From Epiperipatus broadwayi (lineage: Eukaryota > Onychophora > Udeonychophora > Euonychophora > Peripatidae): 64,000 nucleotides of DNA. The notes below the pieces were generated by a model. The model searched no databases. It was not told the DNA's origin and was given only the letters and a program-made list of their open reading frames with translations. The DNA is taken from positions 409,501-473,500 of the forward strand of contig JAQFVV010006450.1 of NCBI GenBank assembly GCA_028023455.1, in the 5' to 3' direction. Shown here piece after piece: positions 13,446 to 27,900 of the stretch. Position 1 is the first letter of the stretch, and every line of letters begins with the position of its first letter. The position numbers and the translations under genes were made by a program.

Positions 13446-13525
13446 ATGGGTATAGCACAATTGGAAATCATGGACAGTAGAGCATGGACTCTATGGATTA
13501 CAATTTCAGCTCTGTCATTTCTGTG
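13446..13525 (+). mobile_element. tRNA-derived SINE head
   Basis: TAGCACAATTGG at 13453-13464 fits box A, and GGATTACAATTTC at 13496-13508 fits a decayed box B at the right spacing. The intervening sequence (GTAGAGCATGGACTC) resembles a tRNA anticodon arm region. This is a tRNA-related SINE head rather than a tRNA gene, because the acceptor stem does not close. No other copy was seen in the window. Confidence 0.4.
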
Positions 13526-16500
13526 AACGAACTACCAAAAAACATTTGATTGTAATTTTTTAAAATCAGTCTGGCATTACTTAACTTTTAAAGAAGTTGA
13601 TCATTTAATTATTTTATTATTCTTAAATCTACTCTGAATCAATATATACTCTTAATATTTGAAGCTCTCCATTTGAAAATTATTCTATTGCCACTCTTAG
13701 ACTCTTTACTCAAATTACTACATTATTTGTCTACAAAAGATTAGCATTTTGTGTTACTCTCATTTCTTATCTTTAATATATAATATTTTACACTTTTATC
13801 ACTGCATTTCTAATCTATTTCAAGATTCGATTCCACCTTTATTACTATACAACTACTGCTATATATATTTTTTCAAATACTCTTTGAAGTTCTTTGTACA
13901 CACTTTTTACTTTATCATCTCTACTTGATATGTATAAGTAAGATACTTACTAAATATTTTGAATCATGTGTCTCATTAACCTAATACTATTGAAATGGTA
14001 GAAAAGTTTATAATTATCAGAATTTTTAAAAAACTTTTTTCAAAACTCAAATCAAAACATAGAAGTTTTTATATATATCTCATGTAATCAATGATATAAT
14101 GCAGTTATTTATACAAATAGAATATGATGACAGATTTCTGTGCTAAAACTGAAGTTCAACCTATTACTTCCAGTGTTTGATTGTCATACAACCTTCAAAA
14201 TACTTGATATTATTTTACTCTATATATTTTAACACAATACTAGAATGATAGATTAAAGACCCAGATTTAATATCTCATGAGCAACTAATCATATTGTTTT
14301 ATTCAAATTATAAAGAATTCTCCAAAATGATTTAAAATGTGTCAAAAATGTGAACAAAATATATGCTAATTAATGTAATAATAAAAAACAGAATACTGAT
14401 AATTATTATAAATTGATCTTTAATTATCAAACTTCCGGAACTCACCATCTATAATCATCTTTAATAACATCCATTTTAGATAAATACATTAATGATTATT
14501 ATTAATCATTTATAAGTCATCCTAATGAAAGATCTAAATAAATCTTTAAAAAGCAGATAATTAGTTTATTTCTGATTAATTAAAAGAAAACAGATTTTAT
14601 AGGCATCAAAAATTATTTTCATACATACGTAAGCTATTAAAAACTTAGAAGAAAAAAAAGATATGATTATCAAATGAAACAAAAATAATAAGTAATATAA
14701 AAATATCTATACTAAATTAAAATTAAAATTAAATTAAAATTCATATATTTGTATATATGTGTTGGAAAATTTAATTTATTTACATTATATTTATAATCTA
14801 GTTTTCTAGTTTATATATGTATGATGATAAATTTTATTTAAAGGTTAAACATTTTTACTGTAAATATATATAATGCTTTATAATAATATAAAGCAGTATA
14901 TATAGCTACATTAGATGTTTAAATATGGCAAATACTTATCTTCTGATATTAGTCTATCATTAGGGATTATTGTACTTAAGTTAATTTAAGTTTCCCTAAA
15001 AAAAAAAATATTTTTTTTTGCTAGGCTGTGTTGGTTTAGAGTTATAGTTTATGACTGGCCCATCATCTAGTACTAGGATTTCTTGACTACTTGAGTTAAA
15101 CGCTATCCTCATGAATCTTTTCCCCAAATCTGACTTTAATATATATACTTGATAGTACAAGATAGGATTTATCTATGATTACATTTCTCCCTATTATAAT
15201 GATATACTAATTCTTTTAATAATTGAAGATCTGATTCTAAATGCGAGTAAGTTTTGCTTTGGATAGCTTATGCATTAATTAAAATATATATGTGTGTTTA
15301 AAAGTGCCTGTCCTGCTCCTTTTATTAGAGACTTAATGGACTTCATTTTAGATAACAGTTAAACGGAGTAGTTGTCATTATTTTTTAAATGGAACAACTT
15401 GTTGGGGTAGCAGTCCTTAGTTACTGATAAAAACAAAACTAGCCAAGTCATTTCTTTAATTAAAAAAAGTGTTAAATGTCAAATTAAGCTAAAAATATTA
15501 ATAATAGAAATAAATATGCAATTTTGTATATCTATAAAAAAGGTTGTAACTAGTGAAATATTTAAATGAATTTTATAATTTATAAAATTTTTATAAATTT
15601 ATAACTTTATCTATAAAAACTGTTTTAAAATTTTAATAATTTTACAGAAAAACTAGAAAATTAAAAAAAAAACTTCTGTTATTTTGCAAGAATGACAAAA
15701 AATTAATAAATAAACAAAATAACATACAATTTAAAATAAAAGACTTCATATTATTATTTTAAAGCATGTGACAAAATTCCAGTCAGAATTAAAAAATAAA
15801 TATATTTTTAAAATATATATTAAATAAAGATGTAGACTTCAATTACAATCATTTTAACAAATAAAAAACTTTCAGGCATAAAAGCACTTAATTATAAATA
15901 TTATGTTTAAAAAATTCTCAATTGCAAAATAAGAACTGAAACAATATGATGCATTTTTATTTTTAAAAAATTAGATGTACATATAACAGATGGACCAAAA
16001 ATTACTTTATTATAATGATAATAATATTTTTTTAAAATTAAATATTTTGTTTGTAATATCAGTGTAGTTTTTAAAATTTTTGTTTCATAAAAATTTAATT
16101 TTTATTTTGAACTTTTGATATTTAAAGTATGCAAACAAAATCAATAACTAACACATGCTTTAGAATATTTCAGACAAGAAAATCCTTATCTACTATATAT
16201 GTACAGTATTCCCACCATATCTGTAATTTCCATATTCTCTGTTATCTGCATTTAAAAAAAAAAGACTAAGTGAAAAAAATAAAATTAGAAATTAATAAAT
16301 AAAAAAAATATTTTTTTTACTTCATTGTATACACATGCTAACACATATGTGTGTTATACATATTTTCAGCATATATATATATTGTATGTATTCACACTCA
16401 TATATATGTCATTTAAAGCAATGTACAGTATAGCTTTGGTATTACCTATGAATTTCAGCTACTATGACATAGATTAGAGCAAAATCTCATAGATAATTCT

Positions 16501-17452
16501 GTATACCCTCATATATGAATCCAATGTAAATATTGAATTTTAATATTAGTACAATTGCATTTGAATTATAAATCAAAATATTAAAGCAGAAACAAATTGT
16601 AGAATATAACTAATTTTAAATAATAATTGGAGGGGGGGGGATATTATGATAAAATTAACTTGACTTGTAAATTAATAATAGGTCTTCTGATTGCTTTAAA
16701 AAACAACCTAATATTTTTTTAAAAAAATTAGTTATTAATAAATAGTAGTTTAATATGAAACTTATTCAATATTAAAAATATTAAGCAAAAAGAATACAAA
16801 TATTATTTTCTAAAGCTGTGGCCATACAATCCTTTTAATTTTCTACTTTCATACTTTTTGCACTGACAGTTAACATATAAAAAAGACAATATGGCAATTG
16901 ATTATACAATACTTCTATAATAATTTCGGATAATTACATATTATTGACAAATAATACACTTCAATAATTCAGAAAAATATAAATTAAATATATTTGATTT
17001 TATTACTAAGCTATTAAAAACAAACAAAAAAATGTTCAGAAAGACTGCTAATAAAGCCAAAATAAGTTTTAAAATATGATAACTTATACATCACTGAATT
17101 TGCATTAAAAGCAAAACAGCATAAGAAATTTATTGAAGTAAACTTTATACAAAGGAATAGAAATATAAAAAAGTCAAATTAATACTTGCACTTGATTTTT
17201 ATTTTCTTTTAAAATTTCTGAAACAATTACAAAATAATTCGATGATAATCATTAAAAAATGACGGAAGAAAATTGGAACATTTTGTTTGATATTTATGAG
17301 TGTAGTTTTGGAATTCTCCAGTGGATCTGATGAAAGCATTTGTTCTATGCAAATGGAACCCAAAATTGTGTAGCCTATAAAAACCTTAATTTTAACACAC
17401 ATACAGCGTGTTATATATATATATTGCACCAGTATAAACAAAATTGAGACAA
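13526..17452. other. Gene-free AT-rich stretch
   Basis: Nothing beyond simple sequence was recognised. There is AAATT-type imperfect repeat near 14710-14745 and long A/T runs at 15000-15020 and 16250-16320. A G-run at 16631-16640 followed by ATATTATGA recalls a polypurine tract, but no LTR could be recognised after it. Confidence 0.3.
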
Positions 17453-17858
17453 ATGATATTTAAATGGTGACAAGCTCTGTGTTGGCACACCAATAAAAAA
17501 TCTTAGTTCATCTGGCCCAACATTATTTAGTAACTGGATCATTAGCAACACAACTTTTCACCATTTCTATACCACTTATTCTTTAGTAAGTAATAAATGA
17601 GAGATGTTAGTACTTATTAAATCCCTACCCAATATTCCCAGACTCAGTTCAAGCTTATGGCTTTCATCAGTAAAACTAGTTTGTAGGTATTGGATAAGAC
17701 AGCACAAGATAGGGATTTAATAAGCACTATTATCTGGCATCTATTATTACTTACTAAAACTTACAGTAAGTGGTATAAAGATGGTAAAAAATTATGCTGC
17801 TATAACTGAACGATATGAGCTAAAGTGATGTGATGAAATCAGATGATATTTTAATGGT
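17453..17858 (-). mobile_element. Snapback element D with target-site duplication
   Basis: The element body is 17469-17842, flanked by ATGATATTTAAATGGT (17453-17468) and ATGATATTTTAATGGT (17843-17858), a 16-bp target-site duplication with one mismatch. Inverted arms of some 75-110 bp (about 17520-17630 and 17704-17825) flank a central loop carrying a hammerhead core on the minus strand. The 3' tail lies to the left (17469-17520). A TSD of this length points to target-primed reverse transcription rather than a DNA transposon. Arms differ by several indels, so the copy is old. Confidence 0.65.
17636..17700 (-). ncRNA. Hammerhead ribozyme in element D
   Basis: On the minus strand CTGATGA (17664-17670) is followed by a perfect 4-bp stem II (AAGC with GCTT around CATAA), then GAAC, then GTC with cleavage expected between 17641 and 17640. 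Outer stem I is formed by ATCCAATA and TATTGGGT. The inner stem I relies on G-U pairs. GAAC replaces GAAA, so the core is probably weakened. Confidence 0.5.
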
Positions 17859-20800
17859 TTAAGTGGATCATCTCATCACCACTGATTTATATAGTTTGAT
17901 TATTCAAGATATAACCTCAATAAAATAACAATGATGAAATGGTCGACTTTCCTAGCAATAATTGCTATTACTTATTTCTCTGTAAAGACCATTAAAAATA
18001 TTGGCTAATATAAATTGGTTTTATTTATTTTGAGGATAAAAACGCTTTTTTTTTTCACTTTGAGATCATCTCCTGATTATGATTTTTTAAATATTTTTTC
18101 TTTCTATTAAATGATCTACAGTTAGCACTGTTGTAATATTTGAAAACTTTTTTTGTACATAAGATATGCATAATAACAATATATGATATGAAACTAAATT
18201 ATGAATGGAATGGAAGATGAATATAAACAATATTAAAATATTAATAAAATAGTAAAATGATAAAAATAAAATAAAAAATCATATTACCTGCATAAACAAA
18301 TACACACCTTTCTCTTATCACATGCACATCTACCCATATCTCTGGCTTGATTTAATCCATTCTTTAATTACTTTTAACTTTATATAGTTAATGAAGTAAA
18401 TATATTTTTAATGCAAGGCAAAGAATGCATTATAAAAAAGTAAAAAAAAAATAAAGTAAAAAAAAATTAGTATAAAATCTTAAATAAATAAAATCAATGA
18501 TGAGGTGGTTTACAAATTACTTTTTTGTAATCAAAATGCTAGCATATTGAAAATATTTTAATTATTAATAATTATTAAAGATTTTATAAAATGTAATTTA
18601 ATTCAAGTTCTTACTAATATTTTACTATTTAATATTATTCACTGGTATTACTTTTAATATCTTTTTTTTCCTCCATGCCCAGTATAGTTTGGTCCTCTTG
18701 CAAGGTGAATTCTTTGTTTTGAGGGTTCTTTCCAGATTTAGCTTTCCTCTCAACAACCTTTCTATATCTGTGTTTTTGTTGAATTTTATTCTTTACACAT
18801 TTAATTTCCGAACTTCTGTTTATTGGTTGATGAGCTGTCAATTCAGGGATACATTTAATTATATAGGACAGTTAATAGACAATTTATGTGATATACTGTT
18901 AGTCTATATTCAATACTGCATCATTGATTAAATTCACATATAATAGATGATAGCTCAATTAAGATTTATAATTAGCATATTTTTATAAGATATATAAATG
19001 ATAAATGATTTTGTCATAGTTTTTAGTTTGGTTCCATTGATAAGAATAGCTTCGGAAGCATTTTCATTGATTTTAAATAGTAAGTGAAATGATTAACAAT
19101 TGAATTGCAACTCGACTAATTCTGGTATTGTTTTAAAGCTCTTTATAAACCCACAGTTCTCCAATGCAATAATTTATGTTGGTGTAAAATCAAAAGCACA
19201 GCTTTATGTTTTTCTTTAAAAATACAAATAACATGTCCTGTTTTTTTGTCAATCTTTCTTAATGACTAATTTAATTTTAAAAAATTGGACCGAAAAAATA
19301 GTTAAGTTGAAATTATATTTTCTTTTTTTCTAAATGTTGAGTCTTTATGATTGAAGTTTAAATATTAAAGCTGTTGACCTTTATATGAATTAATTATTGA
19401 AATAATTAAAAAAACGTATTTAATTTAAAAAAAGAAATGACAATTTCATAGGGTCCAATTTTCATATACACATTAATTTCAATAAATTTTCTTTGCTATA
19501 AACCGATTTAAAGTATTTATTAAGATTACACAATATTAAAGTTTTATTTATATACTGAAGAATTACTCTCTATTTTAAATATAATGATACTTTTTTTATT
19601 TGCTTTAATCCACAATATATACTGAACACTACTATTATTATACTATTATATTTTAATCATCTTCACTCAGTCTGTTTATTAAGACAAATTTGATAGAAAA
19701 AAAAAGTAATTTGTCCAATTTTCATCTGCACATTAATTTAAATTCTTTGGTTACTGTAAACCTGTGTTTGGGATATTTATTAATAATACGTACTGATGAA
19801 ATTTATTTATTTATTTAAGAAAGAATTGCTCTCCATTTATTTCACAATAAATATTGAAAATTATTCTGTTATACTTTCATCACTCAGCCTGTTATTTCTC
19901 AGACTTCTGAATTATCTGGCTCAATCATACTACCTTTTTTTATATCTTTATATATTTTAAACCACTATAACATCACATCTTTGTATACATAAAAAATATG
20001 TTTAAATATCATATTCATATAATTATTATAGTTTTCATTTTACTTATTTCATGCTGCTCTTTTCTCACTTGGTTAAACTATATAATTTTTCTTTTCAACA
20101 TTTCTCTAAATAATAGTTTAAATAACACTACCATATAGCACCTCCTTTTAAGGATGAGGAATAAATTTAAATCTTTTCAGTTAAAATCTTAATTTATTCA
20201 ATATATAACTCAATGTTTGATTCATTTCTAGTTCATATTATTTTTTAAACAAATCTTTCAGTAATTTTCATTCTCTTTAATAAAAATAAATTATTTATTT
20301 ATTTTTTTAGATGTTAATTATTTTACTATTGTTAATTTCCTTTACATTTTTCTTATTTCATTTCTGAATATTCATAATTCAAATTCTGATTTATGTTAAT
20401 TCAGCATGTTGATATTGTATCTATCTGATATCTTTTTAATCATTTTCATGATCTTTTCTATATGTGTAACTGTTCCAACCCTTCGACAGTTTAAATCAAA
20501 CAACTGTAGCTTCATGGTTATATGTTTCTTTAGTGATTCTATTATCTCAAATCTCTATATTAATAATGCTATTAGATAAGTCAGAAGAGATTTAATAGGG
20601 TGTTTTACCCTTAAATTATTTTGCAGTTTTGCATCTAAAAATAATATTGATTTATCCTTATTCACAAAATAGTAAATTGTGATATGGCAAATCTAATCAT
20701 GCATGAACACATTGTTATATACCATGGATTAAACATCTGATATAGGAAAAGTGCATAATAAATAAATAAAACAATCACAGTCTTGTATATATCCTTAAAA

Positions 20801-21626
20801 AATTTCTCTTGAGCATTTGAAATAAATGTAATAGATATTCATTTTTACTATCAGTCTTCAACTCCTTTAAATCATTATAGTACTTTTTAAATTGACAAAA
20901 CCACACCCTTGAAATGATTATTATGGAAAAATAAAAATAGCTAGAGCAAACAACTCTATCTTGGGTTCCACTATCAAAAAGGATATGAATATTGCTCATA
21001 AGTTAATGTTATGTTTTGTTTTTTTGATAAATTTGGAATCACAGATTTGCAACTTATAATGATAAATCACATTAGAATTATCAAGAAGCCATTATACTTA
21101 GCTTTTCAATAAATTGTTAGAACATTTACATCATCTCTTCCTCCAATTCTTTTAATAGCAGAAACAATAACATTTCACAATTATATCTTTTATATTGTCT
21201 AAGCATTTTAGAATGTAAAACACTAAACTTTATTCTATAACCAGATTTCTTTAATATACAGAGGGTCTAGAATTGATATACAGCATGGTATTTTCTTAGA
21301 TTCTTGGATTTTTCTTGGAATTTAACTTTACAGTTTGACTAATAATGATTAGATAATAAATTTCCTTATAAGATCTATTAGTTTTAAAACTCAATTTTTT
21401 ATCATTTTATTTATTTACTTTGATATCAAATGCTAATAGAATTATTTATCAATTCCAAGTTTAGATTAGATATATTGTTTTTTTGTTGCAATTAGTAAAG
21501 CAACATATACCTTTGATAGGTTTTGTCACAATTAAAATGTTACACTTACCTTCAATAAGATTTTGACACAATCCATTGTGTTATTCATACTCAACTCTAT
21601 TTTAAATTGATTTTATCCTGGTTTGT
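17859..21626. other. Gene-free AT-rich stretch
   Basis: No gene is supported. The overlapping frames at 18635-18931 on both strands have no recognisable domain. Near 20485-20515 the minus strand has ACAGTT and AACTGT flanking a loop and followed by CGAAG. This may be a degraded hammerhead stem II from an old PLE, but the CUGANGA box is missing. Confidence 0.25.
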
Positions 21627-21956
21627 TTACATTTCTATACTTTTCTTAGATGAGACTACATTAGTACAACATAATTGACATCTATTTATTTCATTGTGGA
21701 TAAGTATAATTATTTCTTTTAAAACTCTTGTTCTTTTAGGACTGTTTGAACTCATTCTCTTTTCTTGATTTCCTAAAGTAGTGAGATATATTTCTCTTAA
21801 TAGAAATATAATTCCTAAATAACCTTGTCTTTGGAGTGAGATTAACTCTTCTTTCTTCAGATCTTCTAATAGTGAAATACTCAGGTCAACAATGATCTCT
21901 AAAGATTTCTTATCTGTCCCATTAGCATTTAACCATTCTGTTAGATAAGTTATATC
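21627..21956 (-). pseudogene. Decayed coding fragment, possibly retroelement
   Basis: A frame of about 109 codons without a stop runs on the minus strand, ending in TAA at 21627-21629; it has no good start codon. It contains YLTEWLNANGTDKKS followed by a Leu/Glu/Lys-rich amphipathic stretch, then CQLCC. Long stop-free frames are uncommon in this base composition and the amino acid mix looks protein-like. I do not recognise the family; retroelement Gag-like N-terminal segments are one possibility. Other T-rich minus-strand fragments at 22406-22609 and 23040-23440, the latter Lys/Glu-rich with coiled-coil character but broken by stops, may belong to the same decayed unit. Confidence 0.25.
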
Positions 21957-23699
21957 TTATTGTTATTATTTGTTGGCAATCAGTCAAAACTTACAGTCTG
22001 ACAACCTGTTGTTGAAAGATTGATATTAAGAGTTTCATATTTTCAAATCTCTCTAGAATTAACTGGTATAAGATCTTTTAATAACTATTTAATAAGATCT
22101 TTTAAATTCCTGAAAATGGCTTGGCTTATTAAATAAAGAATCTCACCATTCTTGGGAATCCCTTTATAAGTGATTATATGTTATTGCCAGAATTCCATTT
22201 TCTTCAATGGGATTTAGAGCAATATGTATATAAATTAATTAGGCTCTCTTTTTTAAACACTATTTTTTAAAAAAATAATTAATTACTTCATAAGTTAGCT
22301 CTTGGTTGTTTATAGTGAAATATGAACTTTTATCTTGCTAAATTTTCTTAATTTCAATACTAGTTAGCAAGGCCAGTAGATGAGTTCATTTCTATCCCTC
22401 TCCACTCAGCTTTCACAACACTGATATCTATATAGAAGAGCATCAGACAAGCCTGAATACAAATCAATTTTTTTGGAGTACCAGAACATCACTGGCCATA
22501 CATTTGAAGCCTTATCCACCACAATTGCTTGCATTGAAATGACTCTAGGCAAAAGGTCAAAGAAACTTGGTACACAGCTAATAACAACAATACTATAAAT
22601 CAAAATCATGCTTCCCCTTTTTTAATAAATGGACTCTCTAATTTGCATAAGCTTTGAATATATTTTTGCTTATATATACATACTACTATTTTTCTCATGA
22701 TCATTCTAATGCTACAACTATGAGGACATAGAAAGCCCTCAAAAGTGCTTAGCTGGCTTGTATTATAGTTATTCAATTATAGTTTTCAATTTTTATTGTG
22801 TTTCAGTGCACATAAGGTACATTACACTTGTTTAAGGAAAGTCTCCTATCTTTATAATTACAATATACTCTCTGTTTTGTTTCTAATTTAACAATTCTAT
22901 TCAAGATCACTTCTTGGATTGCCTTTAGCCTTCATTGCTAGGTTTGTAGGTTTTGTGTCTATCTCAATGGCTCTTTTGCTTTCTTGTAACAATTCTTTTT
23001 TTCATTATTTCTTTCATCTTTTTTTTTTACTTTCCTCTTATTTTTTTTTTTTAGACTGCTAATTCTATTTTCAAAATAGTCTTCTGATTTTCCTGAGGGA
23101 TTTAAATTATTTCTTTTACTATTTCTTCTATTTTGCAAATAGCTTCTTGAGGGATGTGGATGATTTTTTCCACTGTTTTTTTTAGTCCCTAAACTTGCTT
23201 TACAAATGTTCTCTACTTACTTTTTTCACTCTTCATCCTCTATTTGTCCTTTTATGTCCTGGATGTTCTTGTTTATTTAATCTAGATAACTTAGATCTTT
23301 GATATTTTGCTTCATCGATTTTATTATAGTTTTCTTACATATTTCTGGTTCTGTTATCTATCTTTCTAATGTTGCTCAATTTTTCATGAACGTTTTTATT
23401 TACTTCTTCCATCTTTATATTGTTGCCATCCATATTTTCTTTTATTTGCACAATTAATTAATACATCTTAAAAATTGGCATTTCCTTTTCTTTTCTTCAT
23501 ATTCCTATCCCTGTAGATTTTGGGGAACATGATTTTTTCATAGCTTCTGTTTTTGTGGTGATTTTTCATTTTGCACTTAGATGGTGTAATTAGTAGTTCA
23601 ACATTTTTTTATATTGTATTTTCCTTGTATATTTCTTTAAAACAAAATTTGAATCCACAATAATTTTTCTTAATGAAATACTGCTTCACATTTTTGTTA

Positions 23700-25900
23700 T
23701 ATCTAGTCTAACCTCCCCTATGTTACACTGCTAAACTTTTTGTCCTCTTTTACCTTAATATATATATTTACTATTCTTGATCCCATATTCCATTTGAGTA
23801 TTTAAACCTATTGCATAAATAAATGCTTGCTTAATCACTATCACATTTTGGTTAACCTATTGTATCACTGTGGAAATGAAAGAGTCTGCTAATTACGTTT
23901 TTCTATGTGTATGTGTCTGCTAACAATGTGTTTATATGTATATTTAGTGAATTTCATTTCATTTGTATCATTCTTTGTAGATGAAACAATTTTTATGTGA
24001 AGCAGATGAATATATATATACATATATTTTTCAATATTGAAAATATTTACCAATTTAATAACAGATGTTATATTGACAAAATAAAAATGAAATTCGTGAA
24101 TAATTACATAAATTAAAAAAAGACATAACTATTCTCTTACTTTGTTTGCTTTAAATATTAAATAGTTTATTTAGCGTAAGATTGTTTACACAAATTATTA
24201 CAATTTGTAGAAGTTTAATAAATAATCAACATTATAAAAGAAAATTATTTTCTCCGTAATGAATTTTATTAGATTACAAGTGCAATGATTGTTGAGTTTT
24301 AATAGAGTTGTTTTTTTGTTTTTTTTAAAAAAAAAGTAGATTTATAAAAATATAAAAATACATATATTTCTCTTATCTTTATTGAATTCAGAATTATAAT
24401 TTAAAATTATAAATATTTTTTGCAATAATAATTAGCAATAATAGAAGAAGGAAAGAGAAAAAATACTTTTACTTCAATGGTTTACAACAGGATACTTTTT
24501 ACATATTTTCAGAGAGTATAATAATAATACATTGATAAAATAAAAAAAACATTTCCTTGGAGGGGCAGAAAGACCCAGGAATAGGCATTCTTTACATCTA
24601 CACACTGTTCAAATCTCTATAATTCAATGTAAGACCAATTTTTGATTTTATTTTTTATTGATTTAAACTTATTAATAACTGTTTTGAGTGACTTTATGGA
24701 GTTCAATTGTACAACTAATGCATCAGAGGATAAATAAAACGAGTCATAAAATGAATATGGCAAGATAAATAATAAGGGCGAAAACTGAGAAAGATTAGCA
24801 TGAGATTAATACAGAGTCTGATAAAACGGCCCCATATATTCTATTCTACAACACTATGTACTGTATCCACAGAGTCTATAGACAAGACCGATTTATTTCG
24901 TAATCTAGTATTTATCTTCCCTATGTCACATCTATTTGAAGTAAAGGTATGTTGGTACATCATTAAGAAGTAGTTTTTTTAGATAAAATATTAAATCTTT
25001 ATTGCAGAGTCGCCTAGTGTATTTTAAACAGTATTATCAGAGGTGAGCATAGTAGTTTAAACACTTTGCAATACTAATTTTTTTTTCCCATGGGAAGAAA
25101 AAAAGAATAAATTTGGTATTGCTTTTATTTTGGAGAGAAGTGAAGAAAAGATTAAGTACGGTTTATCTGTTTGGTGATACTGAAATGAGTTGTCAATATT
25201 GAGTCAAGATTAGACTATTGAAGAAATTAAGTACTTTCAGAATTAAAAAAACACAGTAAAGAGTGAAGTTTTAGACTAGTGTCAACTGGATTTTTTTATA
25301 AAGCACATTTTAAACTTGCCTCAAGTTATTTTCACCATATAAGTTTTTGGTACATACTAAAATTGCACAAAGTTTTTTCTTTACAAGAGGGAGTATAATT
25401 TCAGATCAAATTTAATAGGGAAATGAACAAAGAGTATATTCAATATTACTGCAAACCTTTTTAAAAAAAATATATGGTGCCATATGTCTGAGATTAAAAA
25501 ACAATGGTTTAATGTTCTTTAGAAAAATATATCAAACTGTTTGAGATATATGTCTGGAAAAAAAAAGAATGGAAACCCTAGCTGGAGTTAAACACTGTAC
25601 CAATTCAAATGGAGCATACTGCAGATTTTGTTGAATTAAATTTTAATAAAAGATCTAATGTAAATTTTTCAGGAATAATATTTACAACAGAGAGATATAA
25701 AGGAGAAAGAAGATAACAATGTCCTCATATAGAACAGATAGAAACTATGATTTGTAATAGTCAAAAGTTGGCTAAGCACATACTGTTTAAAAAACATAAT
25801 TTATGAAAACTTTTCTCTATACATTCTTCATATATTTATGATTACATTTTAATCTGAGTTAAAGCTTATAATTCCATAGATATATAATTTCTGTAATAAA
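23700..25900. other. Gene-free AT-rich stretch
   Basis: Simple and unique AT-rich sequence without a supported feature. Confidence 0.3.
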
Positions 25901-25959
25901 AAGTTTATAAAAGCAAAAAGTAAAGCACTCAGAGGAGAGTTCTTTGAAAATTTATTTAT

Positions 25960-27900
25960 TTTATCTAAATAATGGTGCCATTCTTCCCTTGACTATCACA
26001 TAAATATTACTGTTAAGTAGCAAGTTGGTTAATAAATTTAGAAGAACCACAGGGAGTGGGAACTTGAGCTAAATATAATATTTACTTCACAGTATGCACT
26101 GAGAATTAAGAAAGTCTAAATACCAAGCTGGACAAATTGCTAGTGCATATTTACTCCAATTTTAGCACTAGCCTAAACAACAAAAAAATGCCTATCAGTA
26201 ATGATATCTGTCTTAAAAAAGTGGTATTATGAGAATAGAGAGAAATAAAGACCATATGTTAATCTTTTAAGACAGACTACAGAATCTTTGTTGTCAATGT
26301 ACTCATGAAATTTGATGTAATATTAGAAAATAGAATGAAAGTTTTTTTAAAAATGGAATGAATGAAACTAAGGACCTCTAAATAATTAGAAATATTCTGT
26401 TTGAGAAGAAGTATATAACTTCTAATAGCAATTATACAACAAAAAATAACTTATATGTTAAAATACAAACAACAGAATGCCATATACTCCAGGGTGAACC
26501 ATTTCCTTCATTTTGGCAAATTTATTTATTAAGTCAAATGTCCATATAAATTTGTCTTGTTTAGGGCTATTCAAAAACAAAGGATTCTGGCTGACAAATT
26601 TATCTGTAGTACTTCTTTAAAGTTGGCTGAAAAAATAAGGTTTGCTTTGTTTATCCAATATCCTTAGAGAGAAAGAATGTCCAATTCTGCAACATATATC
26701 TTTTGACTATTGGTGTCTATTATTGAGACAATTTTTTTTTTTGCTGAAATATATTCCCACAATTTTCTATTTGCTATGGAAATTGCAATATTAAAGAATC
26801 CAAGTGTATCAGCTGTAAAATTCTCTAATACAATTGGTCTATGAGTGATAAAATTCATGTGAGTGGAGGAGACAGCATAGTAACATTCACCATGGCTAGT
26901 AATGCAGTATTAATTAAAATATTTCAGGCTGCTATTAGATCTAAATCAAAAAATTTTCAAAGGTTAATAAATATATCTATATATATTTCTGGAAAAAGTA
27001 ATTTTATGGTTTTTACCCTTAATAAAATTTGGTAATCAAAGATAATAAAAAAAGATGGTAGAGAACTATTGTCAAATTCAAGGAATGCTTTATATTCAAG
27101 GAGTGTCTTTAGAGCTGTATGATCTAACAGAGAACAAAAGGCCAGATTTGATGACATCCCATTATGCAGTTCAGAGATGTAACAGAAAAGAGTAATAAGT
27201 CTATGACATCTGGATGTACTTTATGAGTAGACATCAAGCAAAAAACTGTTTCTTAAGAAAACCATTGATAATATTGTTTGATATCTTGACTCCAAGATAT
27301 TGTATGCAATTACTATCATTAATAAATTGGTAACAAAGATTATATTATTAACAATTATTGTAATTAGAGACAACAAGAGAAATCTCATGTTTAGTTTCAA
27401 GGCTGAATGATATATTAAAGTTTATGTGATTAAATGAAAAAAAAAATCTGTTCCAGCAGAGAACTGAAAGATATTTTGGAGAAATATTAAATCTATCCAA
27501 TTTTGGATAAGAGTGAACTCAAAAGTTGACCATCTGAAACAATTTAATAATTTGTAAATTATTTAAATGTAAGATTTAATTGAAGAAATAGTTCAATTTA
27601 CTATGTATTATCAAATTAGTTTTCCAAAATGAGTGATGCTTCATTCTAATTGTCAAAAAATGAATTTATGACTGCAGTGGAAACAAAAGCCAAAATTTCT
27701 GGAGCAGAAAATAACAAATTCTTTAAGCCATAAAATAATGCTAGAGATGACACAAGTACTTAACTCTTCTGCTTATCTATAAACTATCCAGGAGTCAGTA
27801 GCTAAGAGGAGGCAAGGGTGGCATTATTTTGGAATACCTCTCTATATGTAATATTTAACTAAGTTTCAAGCAATCTTTTTATTTCCTTCTAATCATAGAT
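25960..27900. pseudogene. Probable decayed protein-coding DNA, strand uncertain
   Basis: This stretch has higher sequence complexity than its flanks. Broken but protein-like reading is visible on the plus strand (26841-27035, including SGGDSIVTFTMASNAV; 27060-27180; and 27680-27840). It is also visible on the minus strand at 26664-26858 and 26957-27157. Stops and frame changes interrupt both. No domain or family is recognised. A degenerate transposable-element ORF is the simplest explanation, and a processed pseudogene is possible. Confidence 0.25.

Noticed and set aside
16620-16660. Run of Gs followed by ATATTATGA as polypurine tract and LTR start
   Set aside because: No LTR-like composition, no second copy and no coding sequence nearby.
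20470-20520. ACAGTT and AACTGT with CGAAG, a possible hammerhead stem II
   Set aside because: The CUGANGA box is absent (ATGAAGCT instead) and no element boundary is seen.
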